Shown one piece after another: positions 56,614 to 64,000 of a stretch of DNA of 64,000 nt; position 1 is the first letter of the stretch, and the number at the start of each line of letters is the position of its first letter. Position numbers and translations under genes: made by a program. Origin of the DNA: Vibrio sinus (lineage in GTDB: Bacteria; Pseudomonadota; Gammaproteobacteria; Enterobacterales; Vibrionaceae); contig NZ_JAMKMR010000010.1 of the NCBI RefSeq assembly GCF_023634645.1, positions 113,947 through 177,946 of the forward strand. The letters run 5' to 3'. The notes below the pieces were generated by a model. That model was given only the letters and a program-made list of their open reading frames with translations, was not told the DNA's origin and made no database searches.

Positions 56614-57914
56614 TAACGGTCCGCTATCAATCGATTTGGTAACACAAAAGAAAATTTACTGCCAATACCCAGCTCACTGTAGATCTCTAAATGCGAGTCG
56701 TGATGGTTCAGTGCATGTTTCACGATCGCCAGTCCAAGACCACTGCCACCGGTGTCCCTAGAGCGTGCTTTATCCACACGGTAGAAACGCTCTGTCAATC
56801 TAGGTAAGTGTTGTGGCTCTATACCTTCGCCACCATCTGCAACTTCCAATAAGGCACCCTGGGCTGTGCGGCACCATTTGACATTAATTTCCGCACCGGC
56901 TGGGGTGTACTTCACCGCATTATAAACCAAATTTGAAATAGCGCTGCGCAACTGATCCTGATCGCCCAGTACGGACAAAGACTTATCAATATCAAAAAAC
57001 AGCTTGTGCTCCATTTCGCCACTCAAGCTTGTGGCTTCTTTTTCAAGCACTTCTAACATGGCGGGGACATTGACCACATCTTCAAGTTCATGTATTGGTG
57101 ACGCTTCTATTTTGGACAAGGTGAGTAGCTGGTCAACTAGGCTACTCATGCGATTTAATTGAGCCGTCATGACGCCATGGGCTTTTTCCCACATCGGCCC
57201 GACCAACATATCCGGGTCCTCGGTCATCTCAAGATACCCTCTCAGCACCGTCATCGGGGTACGCAACTCATGAGATACATTGGCAAAGAAGTTGCGTCGC
57301 ATACCTTCGAGCTGATTAAGCTGAGTCACATCACGCACCACCATCAAGTGCTCACCTTCGGTATACGGCACGATACGCATTTCCAGCACTCTTTCCACAT
57401 TCAATGGCGAACGCATTTCCAATGGCTCAGAAAAGTCATTTTTGTTGAGGTATTTAATAAAATCAGGCGTGCGAATCAGGTTTGAAATGGGTTGGCCTGA
57501 ATCTTCGGGCCAGCGGAAGCCAAGTGTGGCTTGCGCGAGTTTATTGCACCAGACAATATTGCCTTCACTACGAAAAACAACCACGGCATCGGGTAAAGAT
57601 TCTGCGCCGTTTCTAAATCGACGAATCAGGTTTGTTAGCTCTTTTCTTTTTCGTCTTTGTCTTTGTTGAAGCCGATAAATGCCATTGAAGATAGATTCCC
57701 AATCGCCCGTCCCTGAAGGCGGAGCAAGTCTTTTCTCATCCCACAACCAAGTCGATAACCTCATTTGGTTAAACAGATGCCAACAGAGCTGCAATACCGT
57801 TGCCGCCAACAGTAACCAAGCCATATGGCCGAAAAACCAGCCTATCACAACCCAAGGCGCGTAAAAAAAAGCCAGCCCCCAAGCCAGCTTTTTCCAGGTT
57901 AACCTTGCAACCAT
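56613..57914 (-). CDS. phoR: PhoR, phosphate-regulon sensor histidine kinase
   Basis: Membrane-bound sensor kinase that phosphorylates PhoB when phosphate is low. The 433 residues have two short N-terminal membrane helices (about 8-46), a PAS domain (about 100-195), the dimerisation H-box [16 protein letters not shown] with phospho-acceptor His215, and ATPase boxes N ([12 protein letters not shown]), G1 (VADGGEGI) and G2 ([14 protein letters not shown]). It follows phoB by 21 bases and overlaps pstS. Confidence 0.96.
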   Translation of the reverse strand: MVARLTWKKLAWGLAFFYAPWVVIGWFFGHMAWLLLAATVLQLCWHLFNQMRLSTWLWDEKRLAPPSGTGDWESIFNGIYRLQQRQRRKRKELTNLIRRFRNGAESLPDAVVVFRSEGNIVWCNKLAQATLGFRWPEDSGQPISNLIRTPDFIKYLNKNDFSEPLEMRSPLNVERVLEMRIVPYTEGEHLMVVRDVTQLNQLEGMRRNFFANVSHELRTPMTVLRGYLEMTEDPDMLVGPMWEKAHGVMTAQLNRMSSLVDQLLTLSKIEASPIHELEDVVNVPAMLEVLEKEATSLSGEMEHKLFFDIDKSLSVLGDQDQLRSAISNLVYNAVKYTPAGAEINVKWCRTAQGALLEVADGGEGIEPQHLPRLTERFYRVDKARSRDTGGSGLGLAIVKHALNHHDSHLEIYSELGIGSKFSFVLPNRLIADR

Positions 57915-57935
57915 TCGTAACCTCTTAAAAAATCC

Positions 57936-58625
57936 TCAAGCTTTAACAGAGAAGCGATAGCCTGCGCCCCTAACCGTTTGAATAAGCTTATCATGACCGG
58001 CGTATTCTAATGCTTTGCGTAAACGACGGATATGAACGTCTACGGTTCGGTCTTCAACGTATACGTTAGTACCCCAGATATTGTTTAACAATTGCTCGCG
58101 GCTATAAACGCGTTCTTGATGTGTCATAAAGAAATGCAGCATCTTGAACTCTGTGGGTCCCATATCCAGAGGCTGATCATCGGCAGTAACACGATGCGAA
58201 ACAGGATCAAGGGTTAGGCCTTTCACATTGATAACATCTTCCAATGCAGTCGGTGTCACCCGGCGAATGACGGCCTTCAATCTGGCGACGAGCTCTTTCG
58301 GTGAGAAGGGCTTGGTGATGTAATCATCAGCACCAACTTCAAGGCCACGCACCTTGTCTTCTTCTTCTCCCCGAGCTGTCAGCATTACAACAGGGATATT
58401 ACGCGTCAGCTCTTCACGCTTCATGTGTTTGATAAAATTGATACCGCTACCGCCTGGTAGCATCCAATCCAGCAAGACTAGATCTGGGAAGGGTTCAGCA
58501 AGTTTAGTGACGGCAGTGTCATAATCTTCCGCTTCTACGGCTTGATAACCTTTCTGCTCAAGAACGAAACACAGCATTTCACGAATTGGGGCTTCGTCTT
58601 CAACAACTAGAATCCTTCGAGACAT
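57936..58625 (-). CDS. phoB: PhoB, phosphate-regulon response regulator
   Basis: OmpR-type transcriptional activator of the Pho regulon. The receiver domain has acidic pocket residues ED at 10-11 and the phospho-acceptor Asp53 in [11 protein letters not shown], with Lys in [13 protein letters not shown]. The C-terminal winged helix contains [18 protein letters not shown], the recognition helix typical of PhoB. The length of 229 residues is standard. A Pho box with a properly placed -10 precedes it, indicating autoregulation. Confidence 0.97.
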   Translation of the reverse strand: MSRRILVVEDEAPIREMLCFVLEQKGYQAVEAEDYDTAVTKLAEPFPDLVLLDWMLPGGSGINFIKHMKREELTRNIPVVMLTARGEEEDKVRGLEVGADDYITKPFSPKELVARLKAVIRRVTPTALEDVINVKGLTLDPVSHRVTADDQPLDMGPTEFKMLHFFMTHQERVYSREQLLNNIWGTNVYVEDRTVDVHIRRLRKALEYAGHDKLIQTVRGAGYRFSVKA

Positions 58626-58702
58626 AAATGAGTAACCTTTATGGGAATTAAGTTCAAACTAGGCTCTGGCCTTTTCGACGTCTAGCATTATCACTAGTAA
58701 TT

Positions 58703-58720
58703 ATGACACTTTTGTGACTA
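58703..58720 (-). promoter_or_regulatory. Pho box upstream of phoB
   Basis: On the minus strand TAGTCAC-AAAA-GTGTCAT fits the PhoB 7-4-7 repeat, and GATAAT (58692-58687) begins exactly 10 bases downstream as a -10 element. This supports autoregulation of phoB-phoR-pstS. Confidence 0.82.
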
Positions 58721-58842
58721 TTGAAAACAAATTTTAATATAAGTTTCTTTTCTGTTTCATGGTCATATTTTGATTTTAAGATAAGACATTGAGAACAAAA
58801 TTTTCTATGATTGCGCTCTAATATAAGGCTAATGAGTGAAAT

Positions 58843-59754
58843 ATGTGGTTTAAAAATTGTCTGGTTTATCGTTTTAACCGAGAAATAGAGTTCAATGCTG
58901 AACAATTAGAAAAGCAGCTGATCGAATTCAAATTTTCACCTTGTGGCAGTCAAGACAAACAAAAGTTCGGCTGGACCTCTGCCATGGGTAAGCATGGAGA
59001 TATGATGACTCACGTCTCCGAAGGCAACATATTGGTCTGCGCTAAGAAAGAAGAAAAAATGCTACCTGCATCGGTAATCAACGAAGCATTGCATTCAAAA
59101 ATTGAATCCATGGAAGCACAAGAAGGACGTCCACTAAAGAAAAAGGAAAAAGAAAACATCAAAGATGACATCATCGTCGATTTGTTGCCAAGAGCATTCA
59201 GTCGCAGTCATCTTACTTATTTGCTTATCCTACCAAAAGAGCAGCTTATTTTAGTTGACGCGAGTAGCTACAAAAAAGCAGAAGATGCATTGGCGTTACT
59301 CAGAAAAACCATCGGCAGCTTGCCTGTTGTCCCCGCGATTCCTGACAAAGCTATTGATTCAACGCTAACTGAATGGGTGAAATCAGGCGATACTCCGGCG
59401 GGTTTTTCCCTGCTAGATGAAGCCGAATTGAAATCGGTTCAGGAAGATGGTGGGATCATCCGCTGCAAGAACCAAGAGCTGTCATCTGATGAGATCCATA
59501 ATCATATTGAAGCAAATAAAGTGGTCACCAAACTGTCGTTAAATTGGCAGTCACGTATTGATTTCGTTCTGGCTGAAGATGGTGCGATTAAAAGGCTCAA
59601 GTACTCAGATGAGCTAAAAGATCACAATGAAGATATTCCAAGAGAAGATCCTGCTGCGCGCTTTGACGCCGATTTCTCGCTATTGTGTGGTGAATTTAGT
59701 GCTTTCCTGCCCAATCTATATAGCGAACTCGGTGGCTTTTCCAACCAAGCATAA
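58843..59754 (+). CDS. rdgC: RdgC, recombination-associated DNA-binding protein
   Basis: Ring-shaped DNA-binding protein that limits RecA access and is needed in some recombination mutants and for pilin variation in Neisseria. The 303 residues open [17 protein letters not shown], and the body has the family features [18 protein letters not shown] and [21 protein letters not shown]. The length matches E. coli RdgC. It is divergent from phoB, and their promoters share a 217-base gap containing the Pho box. Confidence 0.95.
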   Translation: MWFKNCLVYRFNREIEFNAEQLEKQLIEFKFSPCGSQDKQKFGWTSAMGKHGDMMTHVSEGNILVCAKKEEKMLPASVINEALHSKIESMEAQEGRPLKKKEKENIKDDIIVDLLPRAFSRSHLTYLLILPKEQLILVDASSYKKAEDALALLRKTIGSLPVVPAIPDKAIDSTLTEWVKSGDTPAGFSLLDEAELKSVQEDGGIIRCKNQELSSDEIHNHIEANKVVTKLSLNWQSRIDFVLAEDGAIKRLKYSDELKDHNEDIPREDPAARFDADFSLLCGEFSAFLPNLYSELGGFSNQA

Positions 59755-59853
59755 AACTCTAGGCAATTAGTACATTTTCACGTAAAATTTGCGCCCTCCA
59801 GTGCCATGTGGTGGTGCTGGCCTGACTTGAAATCAGAACTAGAGAACAGAGTA

Positions 59854-61254
59854 ATGACAATTCAAAGCAAATTTGTGCCAGAGCTATTATCGCCAGCTGG
59901 TAGCCTTAAGAACATGCGTTACGCTTTTGCCTACGGTGCAGACGCCGTTTACGCAGGCCAGCCAAGGTACAGCCTTCGCGTTCGTAACAACGAGTTTAAT
60001 CATGAGAACCTTCAAATTGGTATCGATGAAGCTCATGCCCAAGGCAAGAAGTTTTATGTGGTCTGTAACATTCAACCACATAACTCAAAGCTAAAAACCT
60101 TCATCCGTGATTTAAAGCCTATTGTAGACATGGGTCCAGATGCGTTAATCATGTCTGATCCTGGATTGATCATGATGGTACGTGAAGCTTTCCCTGATGT
60201 CGCCATTCACCTTTCCGTACAGGCTAATGCTGTTAACTGGGCGACCGTCAAATTCTGGTCTACTCAAGGTGTTGAACGCGTCATCTTGTCTCGAGAATTG
60301 TCATTAGAAGAAATCGAAGAAATCAGAGAGCAATGCCCCGAAACAGAGATTGAAATTTTTGTTCACGGTGCACTATGCATGGCCTACTCTGGTCGTTGTC
60401 TACTATCAGGCTACATCAACAAGCGTGATCCCAACCAAGGCACATGTACCAATGCATGCCGTTGGGAATACAAAGTTGAACAAGCAAAAGAAGATGATGC
60501 TGGCCAACTGGTCGAAAAATTTGACCCCGCAGAAGCTCAAGCTATCGAAGTGCAAGAAGAGCGCGCGGACAATACGCTCGGTTTAGGTAAACCAACGGAT
60601 GAAGTTGTTTTGCTATCAGAAGCTCACCGCCCTGAAGAGAAAATGGCCGCTTACGAAGACGAGCACGGCACTTACATCATGAACTCGAAAGATCTTCGTG
60701 CTGTTCAACACGTCGAGCGCCTTACCAAAATGGGTGTCCATTCTCTTAAAATTGAAGGCCGTACCAAGTCTTTCTACTACTGCGCGCGCACCGCTCAAGT
60801 CTACCGTAAAGCAATCGATGATGCTGTCGCAGGGAAACCATTTGACGAAGGCTTGCTAAGTACATTAGAAAGCCTTGCTCATCGTGGTTATACAGAGGGC
60901 TTCTTGCGCCGCCATACCCATGATAACTACCAGAATTATGACTATGGTTATTCCGTTTCAGACATGCAGCAATTTGTTGGTGAGTTTACTGGAAAGCGCC
61001 GTGGTGACTTGGCCGAAGTAGAAGTGAAAAACAAGTTTGTTGTTGGCGATAGCCTAGAGCTAATGACGCCAAAGGGTAACGTAGTATTCACTTTAGAAGT
61101 CATGGTAAACCGCAAATCAGAATCGATTGATGATGCAAAAGGAAACGGCCACTTTGTGTTTATTCCTGTTCCACAAGACATGGATTTGGAATACGGCCTA
61201 TTGATGCGTAACTTACAACAAGGACAAGATACACGTAACCCTACGGGTAAATAG
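59854..61254 (+). CDS. trhP: TrhP (YegQ), U32-family tRNA hydroxylation protein
   Basis: Peptidase-U32-like protein required in E. coli for the 5-hydroxylation of wobble uridine 34 that precedes cmo5U/mcmo5U. The N-terminal PELLSPAGSLKNMRYAFAYG and the U32 signature region EIFVHGALCMAYSGRCLLSG are present, followed by conserved cysteines (NQGTCTNACRWEY) thought to hold an iron-sulfur cluster. The 466-residue length is normal. The start is ATG 59854 (MTIQSKFVPELL); the upstream in-frame codons are not conserved. Only 2 bases separate it from the ferredoxin gene yfhL, a telling partnership because the hydroxylation depends on iron-sulfur supply. Confidence 0.93.
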   Translation: MTIQSKFVPELLSPAGSLKNMRYAFAYGADAVYAGQPRYSLRVRNNEFNHENLQIGIDEAHAQGKKFYVVCNIQPHNSKLKTFIRDLKPIVDMGPDALIMSDPGLIMMVREAFPDVAIHLSVQANAVNWATVKFWSTQGVERVILSRELSLEEIEEIREQCPETEIEIFVHGALCMAYSGRCLLSGYINKRDPNQGTCTNACRWEYKVEQAKEDDAGQLVEKFDPAEAQAIEVQEERADNTLGLGKPTDEVVLLSEAHRPEEKMAAYEDEHGTYIMNSKDLRAVQHVERLTKMGVHSLKIEGRTKSFYYCARTAQVYRKAIDDAVAGKPFDEGLLSTLESLAHRGYTEGFLRRHTHDNYQNYDYGYSVSDMQQFVGEFTGKRRGDLAEVEVKNKFVVGDSLELMTPKGNVVFTLEVMVNRKSESIDDAKGNGHFVFIPVPQDMDLEYGLLMRNLQQGQDTRNPTGK

Positions 61255-61256
61255 TT

Positions 61257-61511
61257 ATGTCTTTGTCGATAACCAGTAAGTGCACAAACTGCGATATGTG
61301 TGAGCCTGAGTGCCCAAATAATGCTATCTCCATGGGGGATAGCATTTATGAGATCGACCCAAATCTATGCACTGAGTGTAAAGGGCACTACGATAAGCCG
61401 ACATGTCAGTCGGTTTGCCCCATTACCAATTGCATTATCACCGATCCGAAGAATATTGAAACGGAAGAAGAACTTTTAGAAAAGTTCGTCATCATTCAAG
61501 GACTCGCATAA
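61257..61511 (+). CDS. yfhL: YfhL-type 2[4Fe-4S] ferredoxin
   Basis: An 84-residue low-potential ferredoxin. The first cluster motif is CTNCDMCEPECP, and the second has the extended spacing CTECKGHYDKPTCQSVCP characteristic of the Allochromatium-type/YfhL group. It starts 2 bases after trhP and ends at a strong terminator, so the two are co-transcribed. In E. coli YfhL-type ferredoxins have been associated with U32-family RNA hydroxylases, and electron donation to TrhP is the natural inference. Confidence 0.93.
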   Translation: MSLSITSKCTNCDMCEPECPNNAISMGDSIYEIDPNLCTECKGHYDKPTCQSVCPITNCIITDPKNIETEEELLEKFVIIQGLA

Positions 61512-61535
61512 AAAAAGCTCCTCATGGAGCTTTTT
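61512..61535 (+). terminator. Terminator of trhP-yfhL
   Basis: AAAAAGCTCC pairs with GGAGCTTTTT around a TCAT loop directly at the yfhL stop. It is A/T-flanked on both sides and so also suits the converging mepA. Confidence 0.92.
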
Positions 61536-61551
61536 CCTTTCTCCAGTAAGA

Positions 61552-62373
61552 TTAGTTTTCTCTTAACATGGCCAAACACATTTCTGGCGCCACTTTCGGT
61601 GATCGATATACTTTTTTGTGCTTATGTTTAGTCTGGTTACTGGGTTTCCAGCTTGCTACCTCAGCCCCACAGCCATCCCCTTCAGGTGGCGCTTTTTGGG
61701 AAAAACAATGATAGTCACCTATCGGGCATTTCAATCTCACATGAAAATGAGAGTGGTGCCCCCACCAAGGGCGGACCTTTCTAAGCCACTCTCTATCTGA
61801 ACTCGATTCAGCTTTACACAGTTTTTCCTTAATCGCAGGGTGTACAAAAATACGAGCCACAGCATCATCGGTTGCCGCTAATTTCAGTACTTCAAAGTGC
61901 TCGCTATTCCAATTACTGTTCACTTGGTGACGCTGAATATCAACCACACTTAGTGCCTGGGGAGCTCTAAGCTCCCCTTTTGAAAGTGGCCGTTTAACCA
62001 TGCGGAACCAAATATCCACATCAAGACCCGTTTGATGGCTCGCATGGCCTGAGGAAAACCGCCCGCCTTGGGGCAATGAAATATCACCGATTAGAAGATG
62101 ACTATTAAGCTTTTGATAGGACACGAATGACAAATTTCGAACAAAGCGAATGGTATCTTGATGGCCAAAGTATCTCAGCTTCTGGCTACGAAGGACCTGA
62201 TAACCCACACCTTGTAGCGGTAGCTTAACAGCGCCTGCCAAGCAACCATTTGAATAGCTACCAATAGATTCCGTTGAACGAGCTGACGGTGTCGTTAGCC
62301 TTTCCCAAGGTGTAGCCAAAACTGAGATTGGAAATACGATAAGAAAACTACTTACTAGAAACCCTTTTTTCAC
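61552..62373 (-). CDS. mepA: MepA, penicillin-insensitive murein DD-endopeptidase
   Basis: Periplasmic LAS-family metallopeptidase that cuts peptide cross-links in peptidoglycan. A signal peptide ends near Ala20 (VLA/TPW). Zinc ligands and catalytic residues are visible: His110, His113 and Asp120 in SGHASHQTGLDVD, and the HHSHFH cluster at 206-211, whose last histidine is the expected ligand. The 273-residue length is as expected. The start codon is GTG at 62373. It converges on yfhL. It complements the other peptidoglycan genes here, mltA and ampG. Confidence 0.94.
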   Translation of the reverse strand: MKKGFLVSSFLIVFPISVLATPWERLTTPSARSTESIGSYSNGCLAGAVKLPLQGVGYQVLRSQKLRYFGHQDTIRFVRNLSFVSYQKLNSHLLIGDISLPQGGRFSSGHASHQTGLDVDIWFRMVKRPLSKGELRAPQALSVVDIQRHQVNSNWNSEHFEVLKLAATDDAVARIFVHPAIKEKLCKAESSSDREWLRKVRPWWGHHSHFHVRLKCPIGDYHCFSQKAPPEGDGCGAEVASWKPSNQTKHKHKKVYRSPKVAPEMCLAMLREN

Positions 62374-62573
62374 TGACTGCCTATACGTTTTTTACTTAAG
62401 CCTTGTTATAAGCATAGCTACGTAAAAACAGCTTGTAGAAAACCATTTGGGTAATGTGGAGTCAAACAGAAGGCATTGAACTAGAAAATTCAAATTCCCA
62501 TAACAATATTGGACTCAATACTTACATATTTCGTAACCATTAAATGGTAGGATGCACAATATATACTCAATCT

Positions 62574-62596
62574 TATACCCGAGTTTCTTGGGTATA
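62574..62596. repeat. Joined terminal repeats of the 264-bp element
   Basis: TATACCCGAGTTTCTTGGGTATA is a palindromic joining of the two element ends, similar to the one at 22672-22694, between mepA and the next gene. It sits 52 bases before the following start codon and might influence that promoter. Confidence 0.55.
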
Positions 62597-62648
62597 TAAC
62601 ACTAGCCATTCACTACTCACCATGTAGCGAGTGTTCCGGTAGAACATT

Positions 62649-63008
62649 ATGAAAACGAAATTTTTAGCTTATTCGTTAGCGATTGCATCGACATTATTTA
62701 GCTTGTCTGTATTCGCTCAACAACCAGATGAAACTCAACAAATAGCCAACTTAAAAAAACAAGTCCATCACTTAAATCGTGAAGTGAGGGATCTAAACCA
62801 GAGAATTGAATTTCTGGAAGCTCAGATCGGCACTAACCAAGTTCATCATTCCGCCTACATCTGTACTATCTCTATATTCGGCAAAACCTATCAAGGTGAA
62901 TCGTTTAATCATGCGAAAGCAACCTTAGAAGCGATGAACAAATGCCGAGCTAAGAACAACAATATGTTCTGCACTCAAAACACGGTAACGTGCGACAAAA
63001 TAAGTTAG
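62649..63008 (+). CDS. Small periplasmic protein with coiled coil, unknown function
   Basis: A 119-residue secreted protein. A signal peptide ends near Ala23 (VFA/QQP). Residues about 30-62 form a heptad-like coiled coil (IANLKKQVHHLNREVRDLNQ and onward), and the C-terminal part has four cysteines (Cys72, Cys94, Cys103 and Cys110) that could form two disulfides. I do not recognise the family, and the role is unknown. It is a single gene between the joined element ends and its own terminator, next to the tRNA-Trp repeat array. Confidence 0.72.
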   Translation: MKTKFLAYSLAIASTLFSLSVFAQQPDETQQIANLKKQVHHLNREVRDLNQRIEFLEAQIGTNQVHHSAYICTISIFGKTYQGESFNHAKATLEAMNKCRAKNNNMFCTQNTVTCDKIS

Positions 63009-63030
63009 TTGCTAAATAAAATCGATAGTT

Positions 63031-63064
63031 AAAAGGCTTTAGCATTGATTGCAAAGCCTTTTTT
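63031..63064 (+). terminator. Terminator after the coiled-coil protein gene
   Basis: AAAAGGCTTT (63031-63040) pairs with AAAGCCTTTT (63053-63062), extended by AGCA/TGCA-type inner bases, and runs into T residues. Confidence 0.85.
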
Positions 63065-63079
63065 AATGTCCGGAGTAAT

Positions 63080-63678
63080 GAAGCGACATATACAAAAAAA
63101 GCCCCATCCGAAGATAGAGCTTTAGGATTATGGCAGGGGTGGAGAGATACGACCGGGCTGGCGCTCCAGCTCCCAACACATCGCTTTGCAAAAGCGACAC
63201 ATACAAAAAAAGCCCCAGCCGAAGCTAGAGCTTTAAGATTATGGCAGGGGTGGAGAGATTCGACCGGGCTGGCGCTCCAGCTCCCAACACATCGCTTTGC
63301 AAAAGCGACACATACAAAAAAGCCCCAGCCGAAGCTAGAGCTTTAAGATTATGGCAGGGGTGGAGAGATTCGACCGGGCTGGCGCTCCAGCTCCCAACAC
63401 TTCGCTTTGCAAAAGCAACACATACAAAAAAGCCTCAGCCGAAGCTAGAGTTTTAAGATTATGGCAGGGGCGGAGAGATTCGACCGGGCTGGCGCTCCAG
63501 CTCCCAACACATCGCTTTGCATAAGCGACACATACAAAAAACCAGCCGAAGATAGAGCTTTAAGATTATGGCAGGGGTGGAGAGATTCGACCGGGCTGGC
63601 GCTCCAGCTCCCAACACATCGCTTTGCAAAAGCGACACATATAAAAAACCCCCAGCCGAAGCTAGAGCTTTAGGATTA
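63080..63678 (-). repeat. Tandem array of five tRNA-Trp 3'-half/terminator units
   Basis: Downstream of tRNA-Trp (minus strand) five units of 107-111 bases repeat, with the CCA-coding TGG at 63131, 63242, 63352, 63462 and 63569, the real tRNA being the sixth at 63679. Each unit holds the tRNA-Trp T arm, acceptor 3' strand and CCA, but the T loop is interrupted by CTGGAGCGCCAGCCCGG in place of one T. It then has a hairpin with a C(TTCG)G loop and a T-run, and a spacer around GTGTCGCTTTTGCAAAGC. In the farthest unit a stem G-C pair is replaced by T-A, a compensatory change. The structure parallels the E. coli tyrT repeats. Reading frames across it are not credible genes. Confidence 0.9.
63643..63671 (-). 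terminator. Terminator directly after tRNA-Trp
   Basis: On the minus strand AGCTCTAGC-TTCG-GCTGGGGG followed by TTTTTT starts 8 bases after the tRNA CCA. It is the parent copy of the terminators repeated in the array. Confidence 0.85.
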
Positions 63679-63755
<77 letters not shown>

Positions 63756-63803
63756 AGAATATTCTTTTTATTCTCACTACCCCAAAAGAGATAGCAAAAT
63801 AAG

Positions 63804-63880
63804 TGGCGGAGTGGACGGGACTCGAACCCGCGACCCCCGGCGTGACAGGCCGGTATTCTAACCAACTGAACTACCACTCC
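63804..63880 (-). tRNA. tRNA-Asp (anticodon GTC)
   Basis: 77-base cloverleaf: acceptor GGAGTGG with CCACTCC, D arm TAGTTCAGTTGGTTAGAATA, anticodon arm CCGGC-CTGTCAC-GCCGG with GTC, T arm CGCGGGTTCGAGTCCCG and encoded CCA. In enterics and vibrios Asp and Trp tRNAs commonly trail a 5S rRNA gene, so the right edge of the window may adjoin an rRNA operon. Confidence 0.95.
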
Positions 63881-64000
63881 GCAGCTGAATTTTTCAATCC
63901 AAAGTCTTACTTATAACCGCTTTGGATGGCAAATTGCTGTTGTAGCGCTGTCAGATTTTGATTTGAGAAGCGCAGCGTACAAACGTACGTGAGCATCGCG
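63881..64000 (-). other. Spacer upstream of tRNA-Asp with a hairpin
   Basis: ATCCAAAG (63897-63904) and CTTTGGAT (63920-63927) form a perfect 8-bp stem with a 15-base loop, 16 bases before tRNA-Asp. No tRNA promoter is obvious, consistent with transcription entering from a gene beyond the window, possibly 5S rRNA. A processing site is a possible role. Confidence 0.4.

Noticed and set aside
63080..63678. CRISPR array
   Set aside because: The whole 110-base unit is repeated, including what would be spacers; there are no unique spacers and no cas genes.

Overview
The window looks like a chromosomal segment of a Vibrio or close Vibrionaceae relative. The evidence is the Na+-pumping NADH:quinone reductase genes (nqrABC), the vibrio outer-membrane protein OmpK, unusually large PstC and PstA permeases, a DUF2850-like protein, and the bolA-rlmG-yajG-ppiA-ampG and panE-yajL-csdA / csdE-tcdA-mltA / recD-recB-recC gene orders. 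Most of it is conserved core genome. Accessory stretches lie at about 11.7-19.7 kb and 34.7-40.4 kb.

Layout. 0-3 kb: nqrC (cut by the window edge), nqrB and nqrA on the minus strand. 3.4-9 kb: bolA on the minus strand, then rlmG, yajG, ppiA, ampG and CRP-linked ompK on the plus strand. 9-11.7 kb: panE-yajL-csdA, overlapping genes. 11.7-19.7 kb: an accessory block between csdA and csdE, with a CoA-transferase, a possible CNF1/CheD-like deamidase, a GNAT, a GFA protein, a divergent LysR/MFS pair and a FUSC membrane protein. 19.9-33.2 kb: a 264-bp vibrio repeat, csdE, tcdA, mltA, a DUF2850-like gene and recD-recB-recC. 33.4-34.7 kb: a LysR regulator and SOS-controlled yebG. 35.3-39.3 kb: an AT-rich accessory cluster with an AzlC/AzlD-type exporter, a LeuA/NifV-like condensing enzyme, a TIM-barrel isomerase-like protein and a [2Fe-2S] flavoprotein reductase. 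39.5-42.3 kb: a GNAT, the second 264-bp repeat, cutC and a DUF535 (VirK/YbjX) protein. 42.3-58.6 kb: a large phosphate locus with phoU-pstB-pstA-pstC, divergent ppk-ppx, a DUF2165 protein, a six-PAS soluble chemoreceptor and pstS-phoR-phoB. 58.8-62.4 kb: rdgC, trhP, yfhL and mepA. 62.6-64 kb: a small periplasmic protein, a tandem array built from the tRNA-Trp 3' half plus a terminator, then tRNA-Trp and tRNA-Asp.

How the genes work together. The phosphate locus combines uptake (Pst), sensing (PhoR/PhoB/PhoU) and polyphosphate turnover (Ppk/Ppx). Pho-box-like 7-4-7 sequences lie ten bases upstream of -10-like hexamers before pstC and phoB, and a weaker one precedes ppk. CsdA, CsdE and TcdA form the cysteine desulfurase/t6A-cyclisation system but are split by accessory DNA. 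RecBCD and YebG are DNA-repair functions. TrhP with the YfhL ferredoxin is linked to tRNA wobble-uridine hydroxylation.

Most noteworthy: (1) the array of five copies of a tRNA-Trp 3' half, each with the same T-loop insertion and its own terminator, which resembles the E. coli tyrT repeats that give rtT RNA; (2) the AT-rich five-gene cluster at 35.3-39.3 kb, a candidate undescribed synthesis-and-export pathway; (3) the 264-bp structured repeats in inverted orientation about 20 kb apart; (4) the six-PAS chemoreceptor encoded by exact 366-bp tandem units; (5) the small protein at 13.5 kb with a Cys-x14-His spacing like that of CNF1-type deamidases.
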